Source of the DNA: Crotophaga sulcirostris
Taxonomy: Eukaryota > Chordata > Aves > Cuculiformes > Crotophagidae
DNA length: 64,000 nucleotides
NCBI GenBank assembly: GCA_013397455.1
Contig: VYZB01000283.1
Location: 257,757 to 321,756 of the forward strand
Reading direction: 5' to 3'
Both the position numbers and the translations under genes were made by a program. The notes below the pieces were generated by a model. The model had not been told where the DNA came from and made no database searches. It was given only the letters and a program-made list of their open reading frames with translations. Numbering within the stretch: position 1 is the stretch's first letter; every line of letters begins with the position of its first letter. Positions 13,081-27,300 of this stretch are shown here, in pieces.

Positions 13081-14205
13081 GTTTATGGTTACATCTTTCT
13101 TCAGTCCCTTTTCCTCTGTGAGTTTCATTGTTTTTCAGCTTGGTCCCTTCACCACAACTTGCTTTTCTCATACATTATTCACCAAGCGTGCAGTCATGGA
13201 GAAGCAAGAAAGGATGCTCTGCAAGAGAAAGTGAGCAGGCAGGGAGTGTGTCCTTCCCAGCAAAGACTGCAGTCCTCCAGTACCTCAACAAGGGAGCAGA
13301 GCAGGTCTGGGGGTCATTGCCCAAGTCCCAAGCAGTAAGGTAAGTCTGAGAGCAAGACAGAAGCAGTAAGGCACCAGGCTCTGTGCTGCTCAGACAAGAG
13401 CTAAGAGCAAGGCTGGAGCCTAAATGTAGTTCCTGGGCCAGTAGGATGACAGCAGGTGGGTTGAGGCCCCAGACATTGTTGATGAGGACAATTAGGACCT
13501 AATGATGCTCTCAGGGCCCCAACACATTCCAGCAGGTAGAAAAAACTTGCACAAATAAGGTTTTGTTTTTGTAAATGGAAATCATATGTTTAGCAATGTG
13601 AGGGGCTAAAAGACTGTGAGAGAAGCATTAGCTGAGAGAGCAGGAATGGATCTAGTCCAGGGTGCCAGAAAAGCTTTGTACAAGGGGGATTTGATATTCA
13701 GACTGTTCCAAGGACGCATGGTTTTGGAATGCCTTGAAACAAGAAAACCAAGTTATTTTTCTGAGTAGTGGTTTTTTTTTCCTTGCCTCCAGTTATCTAA
13801 CACTGTGTTGGGTAAGCAGACTTAAGTTACCTTTTTGACTATCTAAGTTTTGGCGGGAAGGTTTTTTCTCTATGTGTGCTTCTTCCATATGACTACATTC
13901 TTATAAACGTGTCTTCAACCTAACTCTGCAGTATTTTTATTTGGACATTGGTATTTGAAAGCAATAAGGACGTTGACCGTTATTTACAACACTAATCTTG
14001 GTATATTTTTGCTCCCAGTACAGTAAATATTTAATGGACAGTAAACAAAATTCCTAAATAAATGAATCACTGCAAGGAGGAGGATGGAGAAGTGTAGAGG
14101 ATGCAATCTGAGTTGACACAAGGACGTCAGTTAAAGTTCTTTAAATATTTGCGTGTTGTGGGAAAACAATTCCTTCATGTAATGAATTTTGTTTTGTATC
14201 TTTAC
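13081..14205. other. Intergenic, nothing recognised
   Basis: Frames at 12946-13338 (plus) overlap or abut the antisense of the R2-like fossil and are shadows. Further RT-domain sequence of the element was looked for on the minus strand up to about 13.6 kb and not recognised. Confidence 0.4.
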
Positions 14206-14573
14206 ATAGAATCATCAAATAGTTTAGGTTAGTAGGAACCTTAAAGCCCATCTAGTTCCAAGCACCCTGCCATGGGCAGGGACACCTCCCACTGGATCAG
14301 GGGGCTCAAAGCCCCATCCAACCAGGCCTTGAACACCTCCAGGGAGGGGGCAGCCACAACTTCCCTGGGCAACCTGTGCCAGGGCCTCACCACCCTCATT
14401 ACGAAGAATTTCTTCCTGATGTCTCATCTGAGTCTTCCCTCTTCCAATTTGAAGCCATTCCCCCTCATCCTGTCACTACTTGCCTTTGCAAAAAGTCCCT
14501 CCCCAGCTTTCTTGTAACTCCCTTCAGTTACTGGAAGGCCGCTATAAGGTCTCCCTGGAGCCTTCTCTTCAAT
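14206..14573 (-). mobile_element. CR1 LINE 3' end fragment
   Basis: Reversed tail ATAGAATCATCAAAT at 14206. Family blocks follow: GCCATGGGCAGGGACACC, CCACTGGATCAGGGGGCTC, CCTTGAACACCTCCAGGGA, CCTGGGCAACCTGTGCC and GAATTTCTTCCTGATGTCTC. It belongs to the same subfamily as the copies at 49288 and 54855. It is truncated near 14573 inside the end of ORF2. Confidence 0.92.
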
Positions 14574-16884
14574 TAATATAAAAATTATTCCGTGCAAAAA
14601 ATCCATGATTTCACCACTTACTGGAAGATACAAATACATCTCCACTACAGTACTGTGCTCAAGTTAAGCAGACTAGAAGTTAAAGAAGCTGGCTATGTTT
14701 CCCCAAACCAAGAGGCAGAGATCAATTTAAAACTACTCTGTGAAGAAAAGTCACTTAAACTTATTTGAACCCAGAACAGACATGGCCATTCTTAGGCTAA
14801 TTTGTTTTCCATTTCTGTTAAAACATGCACCTGGCAGCAGTACTGTCCTATGAATCATGGTTAAAAAATCCAGTGAAAAGAAGCTACCTACTTGAAGCCC
14901 TCTTAGCCTGTAACACTGGCACTGGGGTATAAATAATACAGTGAAACCTTTATTTCACTCTAATGAGAGAAAATGAATGTATAAATTTCGACTAACAAAC
15001 ATTTCTGTCTATTAATAAAGTCTTTGGACTCTTTAGGAACAAGGACTTTTTTATTGTCTTCCTTTTTAAGGTGGGCAGAGATCTTAGCCCTCTGAGGATG
15101 TTCTGGTGGACCTCGAGGACTATTCTCCTTGTGGGGACAATGTGCAGCTGAGAGTAGAGAACTATGGACTTATATTACACTGTATGTCCTCACAAATCCT
15201 CAGTTTTCACTCTGGCAGCAGACAGACACAGGATATAAACACTTTATTGAAGTAGAAACTACGTGAGGTTGGGTAAAGTTAATTTTTGCTGAAAGATCTC
15301 CAAGTCAGGAAAGTTTTGCTTAATTTTTTTCAAGTTAATTAAACTAAATTGCATATAGCTTGCTGTTGGGTATGGAAGTGAATGAGGTTGGAAGGACACA
15401 CCTTCACACCAAATTGAAGTAGGAAGAATTTCTTAACTATGTATTTATAGCATATTTAAGGTTTCAGAATAGCAGAAGATAATTTGAATGGGCAGAAAAT
15501 TCCCAGTAGAAACAATTAATCTGAGGCATTTTGAAACATTTGGATTTGAGGGTGAGTGTCTGTGAGACTTGCCCAGGACTCCAGGCTGTGTAAGCTGCTG
15601 TCCACTATTTGCTTCTTATAGCACTTGGACAGTATCCACCACTGCTGCCACCCCTAATTTTTGCACCCTCCATATTGCAGCTGGAAGAAAGGGGATTATC
15701 AGAGGTGCCAATGGGATGAAGGAGCTTTAGGAACTCATGGTACCAGAAAAGGGTCAGACAAGGTGACAGGGAACAGCTCATCCTCACATGAGGCTGGAGG
15801 CATTTTCTGCCTCGAGAATAATTGAGATCTTCTTAATGTTTGGTAGCTTTGTTATGTGCTCTCTGCAATTGCTTTGCCTAGAGGACATATCAGTGAAAAA
15901 CCCGTGGGAATTTAATTTTGTGTGTTTTATTAGAGGAAACTACACAGCTAAATTCAGTCTCCTCTTACCCAGAGAATGAGAAAATGTTTCTCCATGCCAA
16001 AGAAGCTAGTTAGCTGCTTTCTCTTGTAACTGGACTTAAAAAGTTGGTTTTTTTTCCAGTTGCTAATGTCACTCGGGAGCTCAGACTGACCTTCCACAAG
16101 ATGGCACTTCAAGTATCCTGATGGAATCTGTTCAGTACTAACACACAGGAAAGTGTACTGCATTGTATAGCTGCATTTGCAATGTGCTGCCTTTGATTTT
16201 TTAGTGTCTTACAACTGGAATCAGAGTGGACACCAGTATCCTCAGTACACATCCTCTGAAGGCAGACACATCATGTAATCTCATTCAGATTATTCTCTTC
16301 CACTTTTAGGCTTGTTAAAATGTTTTCCCTGGAAATGTACATATGGTTTGGCTGGTCCTGTTGTGAAGCTGTATGAGATTGAAAGCATTAGGAGGTATGG
16401 CTGCAGGCCACTTAATACAGATATGTGGCCAGAATTCTTCTGAGTGTGTCAGCTGGAGTTCACCAGGACCACGCTGGTTTTAGAGAGATGACAATGATAT
16501 ATCACAGGAAAAGAGGCTGCATTTTTATGGAGAGTAATATATCTTGTTGATTCAATATAAATGTGACTGCATATAATTCTAAAAACCCTCAATAAACCAT
16601 GAAATTGTGATACTGGAATATGTTCACTTTCTATTGTGGTGTTAATATATCAAGTGCTGGGATTTTCAGATGACTCATGCAGAGGCATGGAAAGGCCTCT
16701 AATTATGTGGTAAAAAAATCAGATGTTCATCATTGTAGGTCTGTAGAAATGATCTGTTTAAACTCTTTGTATTAGCTTTTGAAGCTGTAGAAGGGATTGC
16801 AATCTATTTTTTTCAATGCTGTACAAACATACTTTGAAAAATATTCCCTGCCCAAGCAATGTAACACTCTGCCCCTGCCAGTCA
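14574..16884. other. Intergenic, nothing recognised
   Basis: AT-rich DNA. Only short frames without support. Confidence 0.45.
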
Positions 16885-16945
16885 GAGGACAGGAAGCTCA
16901 GAGAGCTCAAGTGACTTATCAAATACCACTCAGGTCTGGATATAA
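16885..16945 (-). mobile_element. MIR-like SINE core remnant
   Basis: Contains CTCAGAGAGCTCAAGTGACTT and then an ACCACTCAGGTCTGGA block. This follows the order of a reversed MIR/CORE-SINE core ('actgaggcacagagaggttaagtgacttgccc...'). It is short and diverged, so chance similarity cannot be excluded. Confidence 0.45.
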
Positions 16946-19900
16946 CATTAATATCAACATTGATTTTATGTATCAGGTAATACTTTTGTTAATTCTTGGG
17001 TTTACATAGATGTATTCTGTTATTCCTCTGTGCCTTTCCCACTTGCCTTAGAAACAGATCCAGAAACAACTCTTTTTATATTAATTGATTGTATTGACAC
17101 AGGACTTCTAAATCATCCTACCTATTGCTTTTAAAAATTATATTCTGAGTTTTAATTAACACTTTTAATATTTAGGCACATCTGAAAAGTGCTATACAGC
17201 ACAGGACATCCAGGAAGCTATAACAAGCTATGTGACTGACTTAATCCTTGACAAGGATAAAAACCTTTTTATCCCTCAAAGGTCTTAATTCTTAAAGGTC
17301 AGTGAGAGACTGTGTCCCTGGGCAGGCCAGGTGTTGATGCTTTCTTCTCTAATATAGTTCACTGTCTTAGAAAGCTGGATGGATACCTTTGCAAAGTAAC
17401 AGGCTTCTGCTTTCTCTGGGTATGAGTCTTTATCTTTTACGGCATCTCAGACTTGTTTGAATTGGATATTTGCAGTTCAGCAAAACATTGGAATTCTTTC
17501 TGTTTTTGAAGTCCCAAATCTGAGTCTTTTATTCTTTGGCTATATAGTAAATCTGAACTTGGAAGTGTGATTGCACAACTGGAAAGTGTTGTCTTGACTG
17601 AGTTCAGTACTACTTGCAGCTGAGCTTCATAGGTGAGTTGTCTTCAGCAAGATTTTTCTGCCAGCTGAATTGTAGGAAATATCTGGTTGTTAATCACTGA
17701 TGCTGAGGAGACTTCTATTTGCCCATTCCTTGTTTGATCTGTGTGTATATAAGATGTAGGTGAAATCCACTTATAGTATAAACAGGCCTTTTCAGGTATG
17801 ACTTGATCTTTTCTCTCTTTTTTGAGATCTAATATAACCCCCTGAATGGGGCAGCTGGAATAAGAGTAAAGGTAAAGTTAACTTGCTGGCAGACATTTAA
17901 TAAGATGAGTCAGGTAGGAGGGAGATAAGTGATCAGTAGTATGGTCTCATCACTGTGGGCGAGGGCAGCATCCTGGCTTTGTCAGCATGACTAAAACCCT
18001 GGAGCTGAAAGGTTAAAAATGTACCCGTCAGTCTCAAACTGGCACTTCAGGGGTTGCCTGCCCAGCTTTTGTAAGGGGCTAAAAATGTGCAGATGTTAGA
18101 ATTGAGAACCTAGAGCCCATCTGCGCTGATCTCAGCAGCAGTTAGGGAATTGAAAGAGCAGCTGAAGATGTTTTGAAAGCAAGAAAGGGATCTCTGAACT
18201 CCAATTTTCACATAAATGGAAGCAGCATGTGGTGGACTGCAACAGACTGTGTTCAGATCAGCTCTGAATTATTTGCACAGGCTGCTGCTGTGAGCTAGGG
18301 GAAGAAGCTCCTACTATAAATACAACTGCAAGCAGGTCAAGGTTTCTATAATCTATTTGTTGTCTCTGTGTTTTGCACAAACATTTAATACTGTTGCATC
18401 GTGCAGGGCTGGGTCTTTAGTGTGTGAGTAGTTGTGCACCTTCTTTCAGTTCTCTTGTCTTCTGAGAAGAGTCTGAATAAACGTCTTTGGTGGAGGTTGT
18501 CCCAGGGACAGGTTAGGAGCACATCCTCAAGAAATGGAGAGGGACTGGCAGCCCACAGAGCTGTAGGCTGTACTTTTTTAACTGGTTAGTGTTATTGTGT
18601 TTTACCTAGGTGTATAGGCTGGCAAACATGTTTCTGGGCTTTCCTTTGCTAGATGTAAGATAGAGGGAGACTGGTCCAGCCCAAGGCTCTTGAAAAGGCT
18701 TATGCTCCACTTGTAATATTATCTTTTTTTCCATGCTTAGAAATGCTAGTGTGTTTTCTAGGAAAACACAAAACCCTGGCCGAAAAGGTAGGCCTGATCC
18801 TAGTTTGACTAGGTTTCTTCCTAAGGCATTGAGAATACTGCCTTGGAGTATGGAAAAACATTGTACCTTTTCCTATATTACAAAAACATCCTAATAGATC
18901 AATTATACAGGAAGGCTGTTCCAAATGCCCTTGAAACTAACTGGAATTGCTCACCTTTGTTTCAACAGATCTATTTAATGTGGTATGATTTGGCTCAGAC
19001 CCTCCTTAAAAACAAAACACACAAGATGTTCCAAAAGTAAGTTTTCAGGAATGTTGACAGGTACCTTCCCCCCACAATAGCCTCGTTCTTGTTAGTGTTT
19101 CAGATGAGGAGATTGGAGTGGGTAATTAACATGTATGGGCTGTATTTACAAGCTGAAAAAAATGTTTATTGTTTTATACCTTAAAGGCTGATTGCCTTGC
19201 TCAACACCAAACTGAGTAAAACCCAGGGGAAAATGATCTGAATTTTTATGAAATATGTCCTCCTGAAAGTAAAGAGCCAACTGGCTACGGCTGTATGCAG
19301 TTCTGGCAGCTATCTTATGGTATCTCAGCTAACAAATTCCCTTTCAACCATCACTGATACTCAGCCAGAAAGAACTCCTTCGTGATACCCAATACCAGGC
19401 TGTTATAATGAAACTCTATAAACTTGAAATTCAGGCTTGTTTTAATGTGTTACTCAGACACTTTTTGTAGGTCTTGGACTTCTTTCAAAACAGCTTTGTG
19501 TTTAAGAGTTTAAATAAACAAACCAGCAAGGGTTTGGATTTATGTTAGAGGGATAAAGGGTACCTACTGGCCTCCCAGCAGGTGATTTTCTCAGTAGACA
19601 AGGCATCTCTGGAAGTGTGGGCTAGCATCATTCAGATGCAATATGTTGTGATCCGTATTTCACAGTTTTTAGAGCAATTCTGTCATGAGCAGTGTCCTGT
19701 GGAATAGGATGTATTGTGTGATACCTCTCTCCACTGGTGGAAGCCGGTTGCTGCTGATACCAGCAAGTTTCCTTATCTGCTAGAGATGGGTTCATTTCCC
19801 TTCAGGCTCTTTTTCTCCCTTGGCCAGCTGTAACCAGTGAACCTGCCTTGCTCTGCTAGGCACATTCTTTTGATGCACCAAACACTCTCAGCAAGCTGCT

Positions 19901-20765
19901 GAAATATCTCCAGTGAATATGCCAGCATTATTCCCAAAGTGGTGTTGGGCAACTGATTTCCAAAGACTTTGGCAGAATCTTTAAAGGACTGGGTTTGATA
20001 TTAGGCAGGAGAGGTTTGGCGAGGAGTTCTGTCTGACTCAATTGTTTCATTTCCCAACAGAGCCCCAAACACAGGCTCTGTGCTTTGCAGCATGTTGCTT
20101 TTGACAAGCTTATACCTGTACCAGGGCACGAAGCTGGCTTTTGCAAGTTTTAGAAAAGTATGTTGCTTCTTGGCTGAAGAAATAAGGAACAGAAAAAAAT
20201 CATTTGGTAAGTTTCAGTAAGGAATTTTTGTATGGAAAAACCCTTGGAAGGAGCACAGTTGCATTATATGAGTCATCTGGAATACATAACGAGCTGGGTA
20301 GTAAAGTCATCATCCCCTTCTCAGAAAATTAAGTTAATTATTATTTCTAGAAGATTAGGAAAAGTCGGGGAGAGTGGATAGATGTTTAACAGGTTGACCT
20401 TCCAAAGTTCATGGAAGTAATTTCTCAGTACAGGCTAAAGATAAGATCAGAACCTGTAGGACAAACATGCCTCCAGAATAAATGCAGTTTACAAATAGTT
20501 TTAACACAAAGTTCAGCAAACTTTCTGTAATAGACTGCTTGTTTTAGTTATTCACATGTATCTATATTAGGAAATAAAAGCTTGCATATTGGAAGATATG
20601 CAAAGTTTGTGTAGAAACTGCAATTCTGTAGACAATTGCAACATGTTGGAGATACTTGAAACTGAAAGAATGTAGCTATAGACATGCAGGAATATCTAAC
20701 TCATAGACTGTTCCTATAGGGGCCTATTACACGGGGATTTTTGGGGGTGTTCAGCAAGTATGACT
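16946..20765. other. Intergenic, nothing recognised
   Basis: About 3.8 kb of AT-rich sequence with no supported exon, repeat family or RNA gene. Confidence 0.45.
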
Positions 20766-20829
20766 GATATAAAATGTAAATTATATGATATGAAATGTAA
20801 ATTATATAAAATGTAAATTATATAAAATG
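20766..20829. repeat. AT-rich tandem repeat, 16-21 bp unit
   Basis: About three and a half imperfect copies of an ATATAAAATGTAAATTAT-type unit, the first with an extra TATG and the second with GAAATG in place of AAAATG. A simple local expansion. Confidence 0.8.
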
Positions 20830-21187
20830 GTGATGCTGAAGGGTTTAGCAGCTGTAGAAGAGATGCCTGTTTATAGCAGAACATGCCTGAACAGTTCTTG
20901 TGTATGTTACAGGATGCTGCATGGCTGAGGAGGCTGCAGAGGCATCTCGGGTCTAAAAACCACCCTCACAGCATGCAAATGTGAATTCATTCCTGGCAGA
21001 ATACATTCTATAATTAAAAATTTATTGGTATTGTAAATAACTATTGCAAATCACTTAGTCTGTTGTATTAGAAAGTTTTAGCACTTTTTAATGAGATGCT
21101 CTGTGCTTGTGATCAGGTACAGAAAGGTGTGTTTGACAGGTTGTTCTCATGTAGCAGAGCAGGAAATCAGGATATTTGTGCTTGAGT

Positions 21188-21335
21188 AGCCCCATGGCTG
21201 AAGCACAGGCCAGGAGATCTGGGTTCACTCCTTGGCTCTGTTATGGCAATTACTAAGCAGACACTTGATCTCTGAGAACTGTTTTCTGTGTCCTTAAATG
21301 ATTGAAAGGATTTATGTGACACCCAGTCACACCTA
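21188..21335 (+). mobile_element. MIR-like tRNA-derived SINE
   Basis: Shows GGCTGAAGCACAGGCCAGGA and AGATCTGGGTTCACTCC, where GGTTCACTCC resembles a tRNA-type B box. TTGGCTCTGTTATGGCAATTA, ACACTTGATCTCTGAGAACTG and a cytosine-poor version of 'tgtccttaaatg...' follow. This is the word order of MIR-family SINEs (A/B-box head, then CORE with 'cacttaacctctctg'). MIR copies are ancient in amniotes, which fits the heavy divergence. Confidence 0.65.
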
Positions 21336-23984
21336 TGTGATACTCAGGTGACAGGCTGACACCCTGTTAAGATTAGAGGTTTTCTTTCTATTATGAAATT
21401 CTCCTATTGTTTTATAAGAGGATTTCTGCTATTACATGTTCATTTTTGTACCACTCACTTATTTGATTGGACTTTTTTATTTTCTAATACTTTCATGTGT
21501 TTGAGCTGTGCAGTCTTTGAGTGCTTCCTCAGGCCAAAGCTTAGTAATGACACTGACTTTTAATGCTGTTCCAGTACTGTGACAGCAGGACAGGTTTGCC
21601 TACGCTTTCCCAAACAACAGAACAGGGAGAAAACCATCAAAACTTCATGCTGAATGCACTTCCCTTTCAATGGATGAAAGCATGGCAGAGCCAAGTGATA
21701 CTCAGAATCCTGCTGCAAGGTTTTACAGGGAACTAAAAAACCCATGTATTTTCTAAGATTATGTTCCATTTTAACAGTTTGTATTAACACAGGTGAAAAA
21801 AATTATAAAAATAAGAGGAATGCATGACAAGCTTGCATAGTTCTGTAGATGAATGTAACTCAAATTATTTTGCTAAAACTACTTTTGTCCCATTCTGTCT
21901 TAAGATCACTGACTGCCATAATATTTGACCTTAAGTCTAAAGCCTTGATTCAGCAAAGAGCTTGAGGCTGAAACTAAGCATTGTAATAAATCCTTTTATC
22001 AGCAAAAGTACTGGATCACATGTAACCACGAGTGCAGCTGTTCTCTTATAATCACATGTGTGCTGAAATTCAAATTAAAATCTATGGAACAGAAAGGGAA
22101 AGTAATTCAAGTTAATTGTTTGACAGTGACAGTTTTTGTTACCTTGCAAAGCTGGTATGAAGTGCAACTTATTTCCCAATGTAGTTGCTCTCATGGGTGA
22201 TATTTTTATTCCCAGGCTAAACTGAAGAGTTGAATAAAGTGTCAGGTGTTCTCGTGTGTAGTGATAGGAGTGTTTTTGGTAAGGAATGCGAGAAAATGAA
22301 AATTCCTTTTAGGATGAAGTGAAGCATGTTACTTACACTTAAATTGTTAGAATTAAAAAAACCCACATAAGTGAAGAAACAATGTGCTTTCTTAGAGTTA
22401 AAATTTCATAATCAATAGATGCAACTGAAATTATTACATTTTCCACGGAATTTATATTCTCTTAACAGTATTTTCAGTGGAAAACATTTGTTGAACACTC
22501 AGTTCTCAACTATGGAGTTTTGATCTGTTTTCCACTACAAATAAGAAGTCTCTGAAATTTTAAGTCTCAACAGGTTTTTAATGTTGCATTTTGTATGCCA
22601 GTCAGCATTCTGGATGGATTCTGGGTCAGGAACTGAATTCTGAAGTGCCACAGAACATGCTGATGCCATAATGTGCAACTCAATTTTTTTTTCAGGGGCA
22701 CTGGCTTTGCAATGCACTGAATGTCAAGCACCAAAAATCTAGGAATTGTAGTTTCTGTTACATTTTACCATACTGGGGACATCAAACACAAGCAAGTTGA
22801 CAACGGGCACATGGTGTACTGTTGCTGCTAAGACACTTGTGAATGTCTGGCTGGCTTTTTCATGGTCACTAACAGAAAAGTTTTTGACAAGACTCAGTGG
22901 GTTCTGTAGGGGTGGAAAAGGGTAGGGAAAGACCACAGAGACAGAAGAATGAAGACGTAAGGTAGGCCACAGTGGAAGATGAGGTAAGAAATGAGATGGA
23001 GAATAATGTAGTACAACAGTGACTTAGTTGTATGCTGGGATTGTTGGCCTGAAGTGGAGAAGCAAAACTCACAGGAAAGTCAGCAGAATGGGTTGGTTTT
23101 CTAGTGAAAACTTCTACTCTTTTGTGTGCAGAAGGAGTTTGAACACTGCAGTGTGAGTACACACACAGAAGATCCGGCTCTCCCAGGCTCAAAATCCTCA
23201 TCTGTGTTTCCTGATTGCAGTAAGGGTAGGGAAGTTCTGCACGTTACCTTGGTGCTGCTTAATAACCATTATATCTATTCCAGAGTAGCTAAGGGTTCAT
23301 TTTAACGCATTCACTGGCTGTCCATGTACTTTGTCTCTTTCAAATATGCGTGAACAACAGCCACTCCTGAGGCAAACCTTGGAGTGACTTTGCATACTGG
23401 GTGACTTACATGAAGATGTATGTTGTTTTTTCTAGGTGAGACAATAAAAGCAGATCAAGATCAGGCCAGGGGATGGAGTGCAATATGAGCTATTCGTGCT
23501 TGTCGACTGTGTTTACCTAAGGCCACCTCCCTTCTGAGTTACAAGGTGAGAACATGCCTCCTCCCACACGGATGCCCTTCAATTATTTTGTTGAGGCTTC
23601 TTTGTGAACAAGAAGTATCCAGAAAGTCCCCAAGGCTTTCCACATTGCTTTTTATCAAGCATGTGCGTGACTGCATTGGTTCGAAAAACAAGATGTACAG
23701 TCCTTCCATCCTGTCATCTTCACATTTTTGCACAATTCCTATGTGTTGTCTCACACTCTGGCACAGGTCCAAGCAAGGAAGCTCAGTCAGAGTAGGGACT
23801 GACCTGAACTTGAATCTAAGGTTGTGATAAATAGTCCTGTGGAACTGTAAACTCACTGCTTACTGGTAGTGAACTAAGTCAAGTGCTAGGAAAGGATGGA
23901 GGCAAAACCAGAAGGCTGATGCACAAACCTGTGTTTCATCTGTGCTTAGATTACTGGATGATGTGCTGCTTTTCTCATCTCAGT
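21336..23984. other. Intergenic, nothing recognised
   Basis: AT-rich DNA. The 110-codon minus frame (23201 to 22869) is the complement of a purine-rich tract. The overlapping frames at 23539-23856 lie on both strands and show no family signal. Confidence 0.45.
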
Positions 23985-24380
23985 GTATGAGAGATTTGGA
24001 GAAGGTCTAGAAGAGGCAAAACAGGGATGAAAGTTTCTTCATTGGGAATAAGTCAAAAAACTGAAAGGAGTATAACAGAAGTATGTGGAGCTGAGTGATG
24101 TGGAAAGTGAACAGTTGTGCAATTTCCCTTCAACACAAGCACTAGAGGCCACATGTGAAATCACTAGGAACTAGATGAATAAATAGAAGGTGCTAGCAAG
24201 TGAACAAGCCTCATGAGCTTTCAGTCAGTTCCCTTGGCTGCAAATACATGGAGGTAGAGGAAGATACAAGACAAGAATCATGTGCTTGTCCTGTTCTCTT
24301 CTGTATGTGTCTGGTAATGGCCAGAGGGTGAGACCTCAGACTCGATGGACCCTTTGGGTCAGTCGGGCCTCTCTTGTGTT
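23985..24380 (+). mobile_element. Ancient CR1/L3-like LINE 3' end
   Basis: Plus-strand word order matches the 3' end of old archosaur/turtle CR1-type elements: GAGATTTGGAGAAGGTCTAGA, then CACAAGCACTAGAGGCCACA, an ATACATGGAGGTAGAGGAAG zone, and the terminal CTCAGACTCGATGGACC plus TTTGGGTCAGTCGGGCCTCTC. The terminal words correspond to the 'ctagatggacctttggtctgacccagt' ending known from that group. It is much more diverged than the other CR1 copies here. Confidence 0.6.
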
Positions 24381-27300
24381 TGTGCCCCTACAGGCAGTGC
24401 ATATACCATGAGCTCTAGTTACCCAGGGTGACAACTTAGGTATGTGTTCAGGCACAGTGAGCTGCAACAGCAGAGACAAGGACTCAAGCTCCCCATGACA
24501 CGACAGTTCTGATCTGCAGTTATTGCCGATAGCCTTGAATGTTAACCTCCAGGGTGTCAGGAGTGCAAAGGAAGGCTTTGGATAACACCCCAGGCAGAGG
24601 TCCCAGGGAACTGATATCAAGGATAGCCTGTGCCTCTGGTCACATTGGTGCCACACCATTCTGCCCTGCTGAGCACGTATCAGTCTGGACTGATAGGCAG
24701 AGCCAGTCAGGTACTTACTTCATTGTCACAGCTCTGCTGCGTGGCTTCAGCCTCAAGGTAAAGGATCACTTAGTTTCACAGTCCTCTGTCTCTTTGGTAG
24801 AGGTTTTGCTTGATGATTCAAACCTAACATTTGTGCAATCAAGACAAATACTGACCTGGAAACCAGAAACACCTCCTCCTTTTCATCCCTGCTTAGGACA
24901 AGTTCTCTGCGGAACAACAGAAAAATTAGGGTGTGCTGCAGCTGATCTGACAGCTACCAAAGTGTAATTGGATTATAAATAAATTATTTCTCTCTATAGT
25001 ATAACTATTGGCAAAGGCAAATTTAGTCTCTCATCCCTAGTCTAGAAATAGCTGCTTGACAGACAAAAAAATAAAGCACTCTAAAAAAAACCTCAGACCA
25101 AACCCCAAGTCGTTCAAGAAAAAAATACACCTGAAACAGCAATAGTAAGCCTTCGGCAAAATAGCTGGGGAGAAGAAGCAACAAAGACACCTTTAGTGAA
25201 ATTTCTCCCAAAAAACCCAACGTGAACAAGATTTTCAAGGGATTTTGGTTTTTTCATCTATTAGATGCTACATATGTATATTGAAAGAGAATTCTTGCTA
25301 CAGCAGCATTGCACGTTTGTTTCATTGACCTCTGCTCAGCTTTAAGCTTTAACGTGCAAAAATGGATGACTGTCAGCTAAACGTAGAATTACACAAATCG
25401 CAAGGTATTTCTAAAACAAATGCATTGGGGAATTAGTTACTGAATGGCTTTATTCTTGTGCAGAAATCCTGCCTCTCTTTCCTGTAAATACACCATGCCA
25501 AGTCTTTTCAGAGTTCATAGTGAAGATTTTTTATGTTCTTAAACCACAGAAATGACCCTGGAATGTATGCATGCATTTCAAAATAGCACATTCTAGCATA
25601 CAGCAAGTGACAGCTCCTTTCATGTTCCAGCCTCCTTAAACTAGTCTAGAAACAGAGCTGTCGATTACAGGTGAGAAACCTTGACCTATGAAATAATTTT
25701 GTTACACTTTAATGCATTACTGTTATACTGTGACTAAGTGATAAGGTCCTCTTTGAAAAAGATCCTGATTTATCCAGTTTTATGCCAGTCAGTTCCAAGG
25801 GACGTTAAATTTCACTGCTGGCAGTCAGTGTTGCAGCATGTGGCTACTGTGAGGGGAAATTGGGGTCGAAGAAAAACTTACATTTGAATATATTACTTAA
25901 GATAATCCTTCAGTGTGCATGAAAGCCCTTTTAAAAGGAAGGGACTTGCATGCTAAAATCTCTTGGAATTTCCCAGGACTCTTAAAGTTACAGCAGAAAG
26001 AAAATGTTACAAGGCAGGAACATCAGAATTAGTAACCTTGGTCTAAGCTGAATCTACATCTGATAGTCCCTATCAGCTGCTTAAAAGGCAGATGAAAATA
26101 AACCCTGAGGGCAGGAAGTCATAGGATAACTAACACAGTTGTCTTCTAAACGCTCACAGCTAGCACCTATTGTGCTCTGATGCAGAAATGCTTATTTTAT
26201 TTTGAGGTATCAATGATGCTGGCTATATTAGCTCTGAATGTCCTTAGTGGTACCTGTTTCTTAGGCTTTCAGGAATGCTAATAAATGCTTTGTCTTGATT
26301 AAGTGATTTTTGATCTTGACATAATAAAGGAAAGAACTTTAAAGTTAGACTGAAGAACTGCAGAATGCCTTAACCTATGGCAAGGAAATGAATCCAAGAA
26401 GCTCCAAAGGCTTTCTGCAGGCTTCTATGAAATGTTGTGTTACTGAGTTAAACAAGCTCATTGCATGACATGCTCGTTTTCCAGTTTTGAATTGCCCATC
26501 TGCACTTGAAAAATCACTATTTTACCTTGAGGGAAAATGTGCACAGAAAAGATGCTCAGTGCTCACAGATAGGCACTACCTTCTACTTCAAGGTTTCTAC
26601 TCTGTTGGTTATTCCAGTAAAGAAATCATGAGCATTAGCTTTTGTGGGACATTTTCTGCTTTGGGACAGATGCTTGCCAAAGTGCTCAGTCTGACACATC
26701 ATAGTATGATACACTAGTTTATTAAATTAAGCTATGAGTTGCTAAATGCCAGTATAGATTAAAAAACATAACTGAACATTGAGTGTAAGATTTCAGAGAC
26801 TGAAAGCTGTGTCTCCAAATGATCCTGCTATCCTGAACTCATGTAAATATTTATGGATATATTGACATTAAGATAAGAAGAGGAAAATTCCCTACCAGCT
26901 TCATGTGCAGTTTAATCTTTGACTAGGTCATAGCTGCTCTTTGTTTGAAATGAAAGTGCATGTGTTTACTTTTTCCCCAAACACATCAATGTTGAGATCA
27001 TGATGGAGGTCTGAGTGCAGTGGATGTCAGCTGAACTTTCCTCTGTGCATTGCACTGGGGAACAAGGCATCTGCAAAGGCCCCATCCCTTTGGGAAATGA
27101 GCATAGCTCCCTTGAGCCTAAGGACTGTAACTCTTTGCCTCCTACTAGTTTTTGAAAGGAAGTTGTCACAGTTTGGCCGGGAAATAGAAAGCACATTAGA
27201 TTGTATTGTCATCCTCATGCACTGTCACCTGAGGAGAAAACAGTGATCCTGGCCTGTTTTCAAAAGGGGACCAGGGAACATGCATGCACAGCCACTCGGC

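Noticed and set aside
12946..13338. 130-codon plus-strand frame
   Set aside because: It overlaps the antisense of the R2-like fossil, whose minus-strand motifs explain the sequence better.
23665..23685. GGTTCGAAAA resembling a tRNA B box
   Set aside because: No A box at the right distance and no cloverleaf stems could be formed around it.
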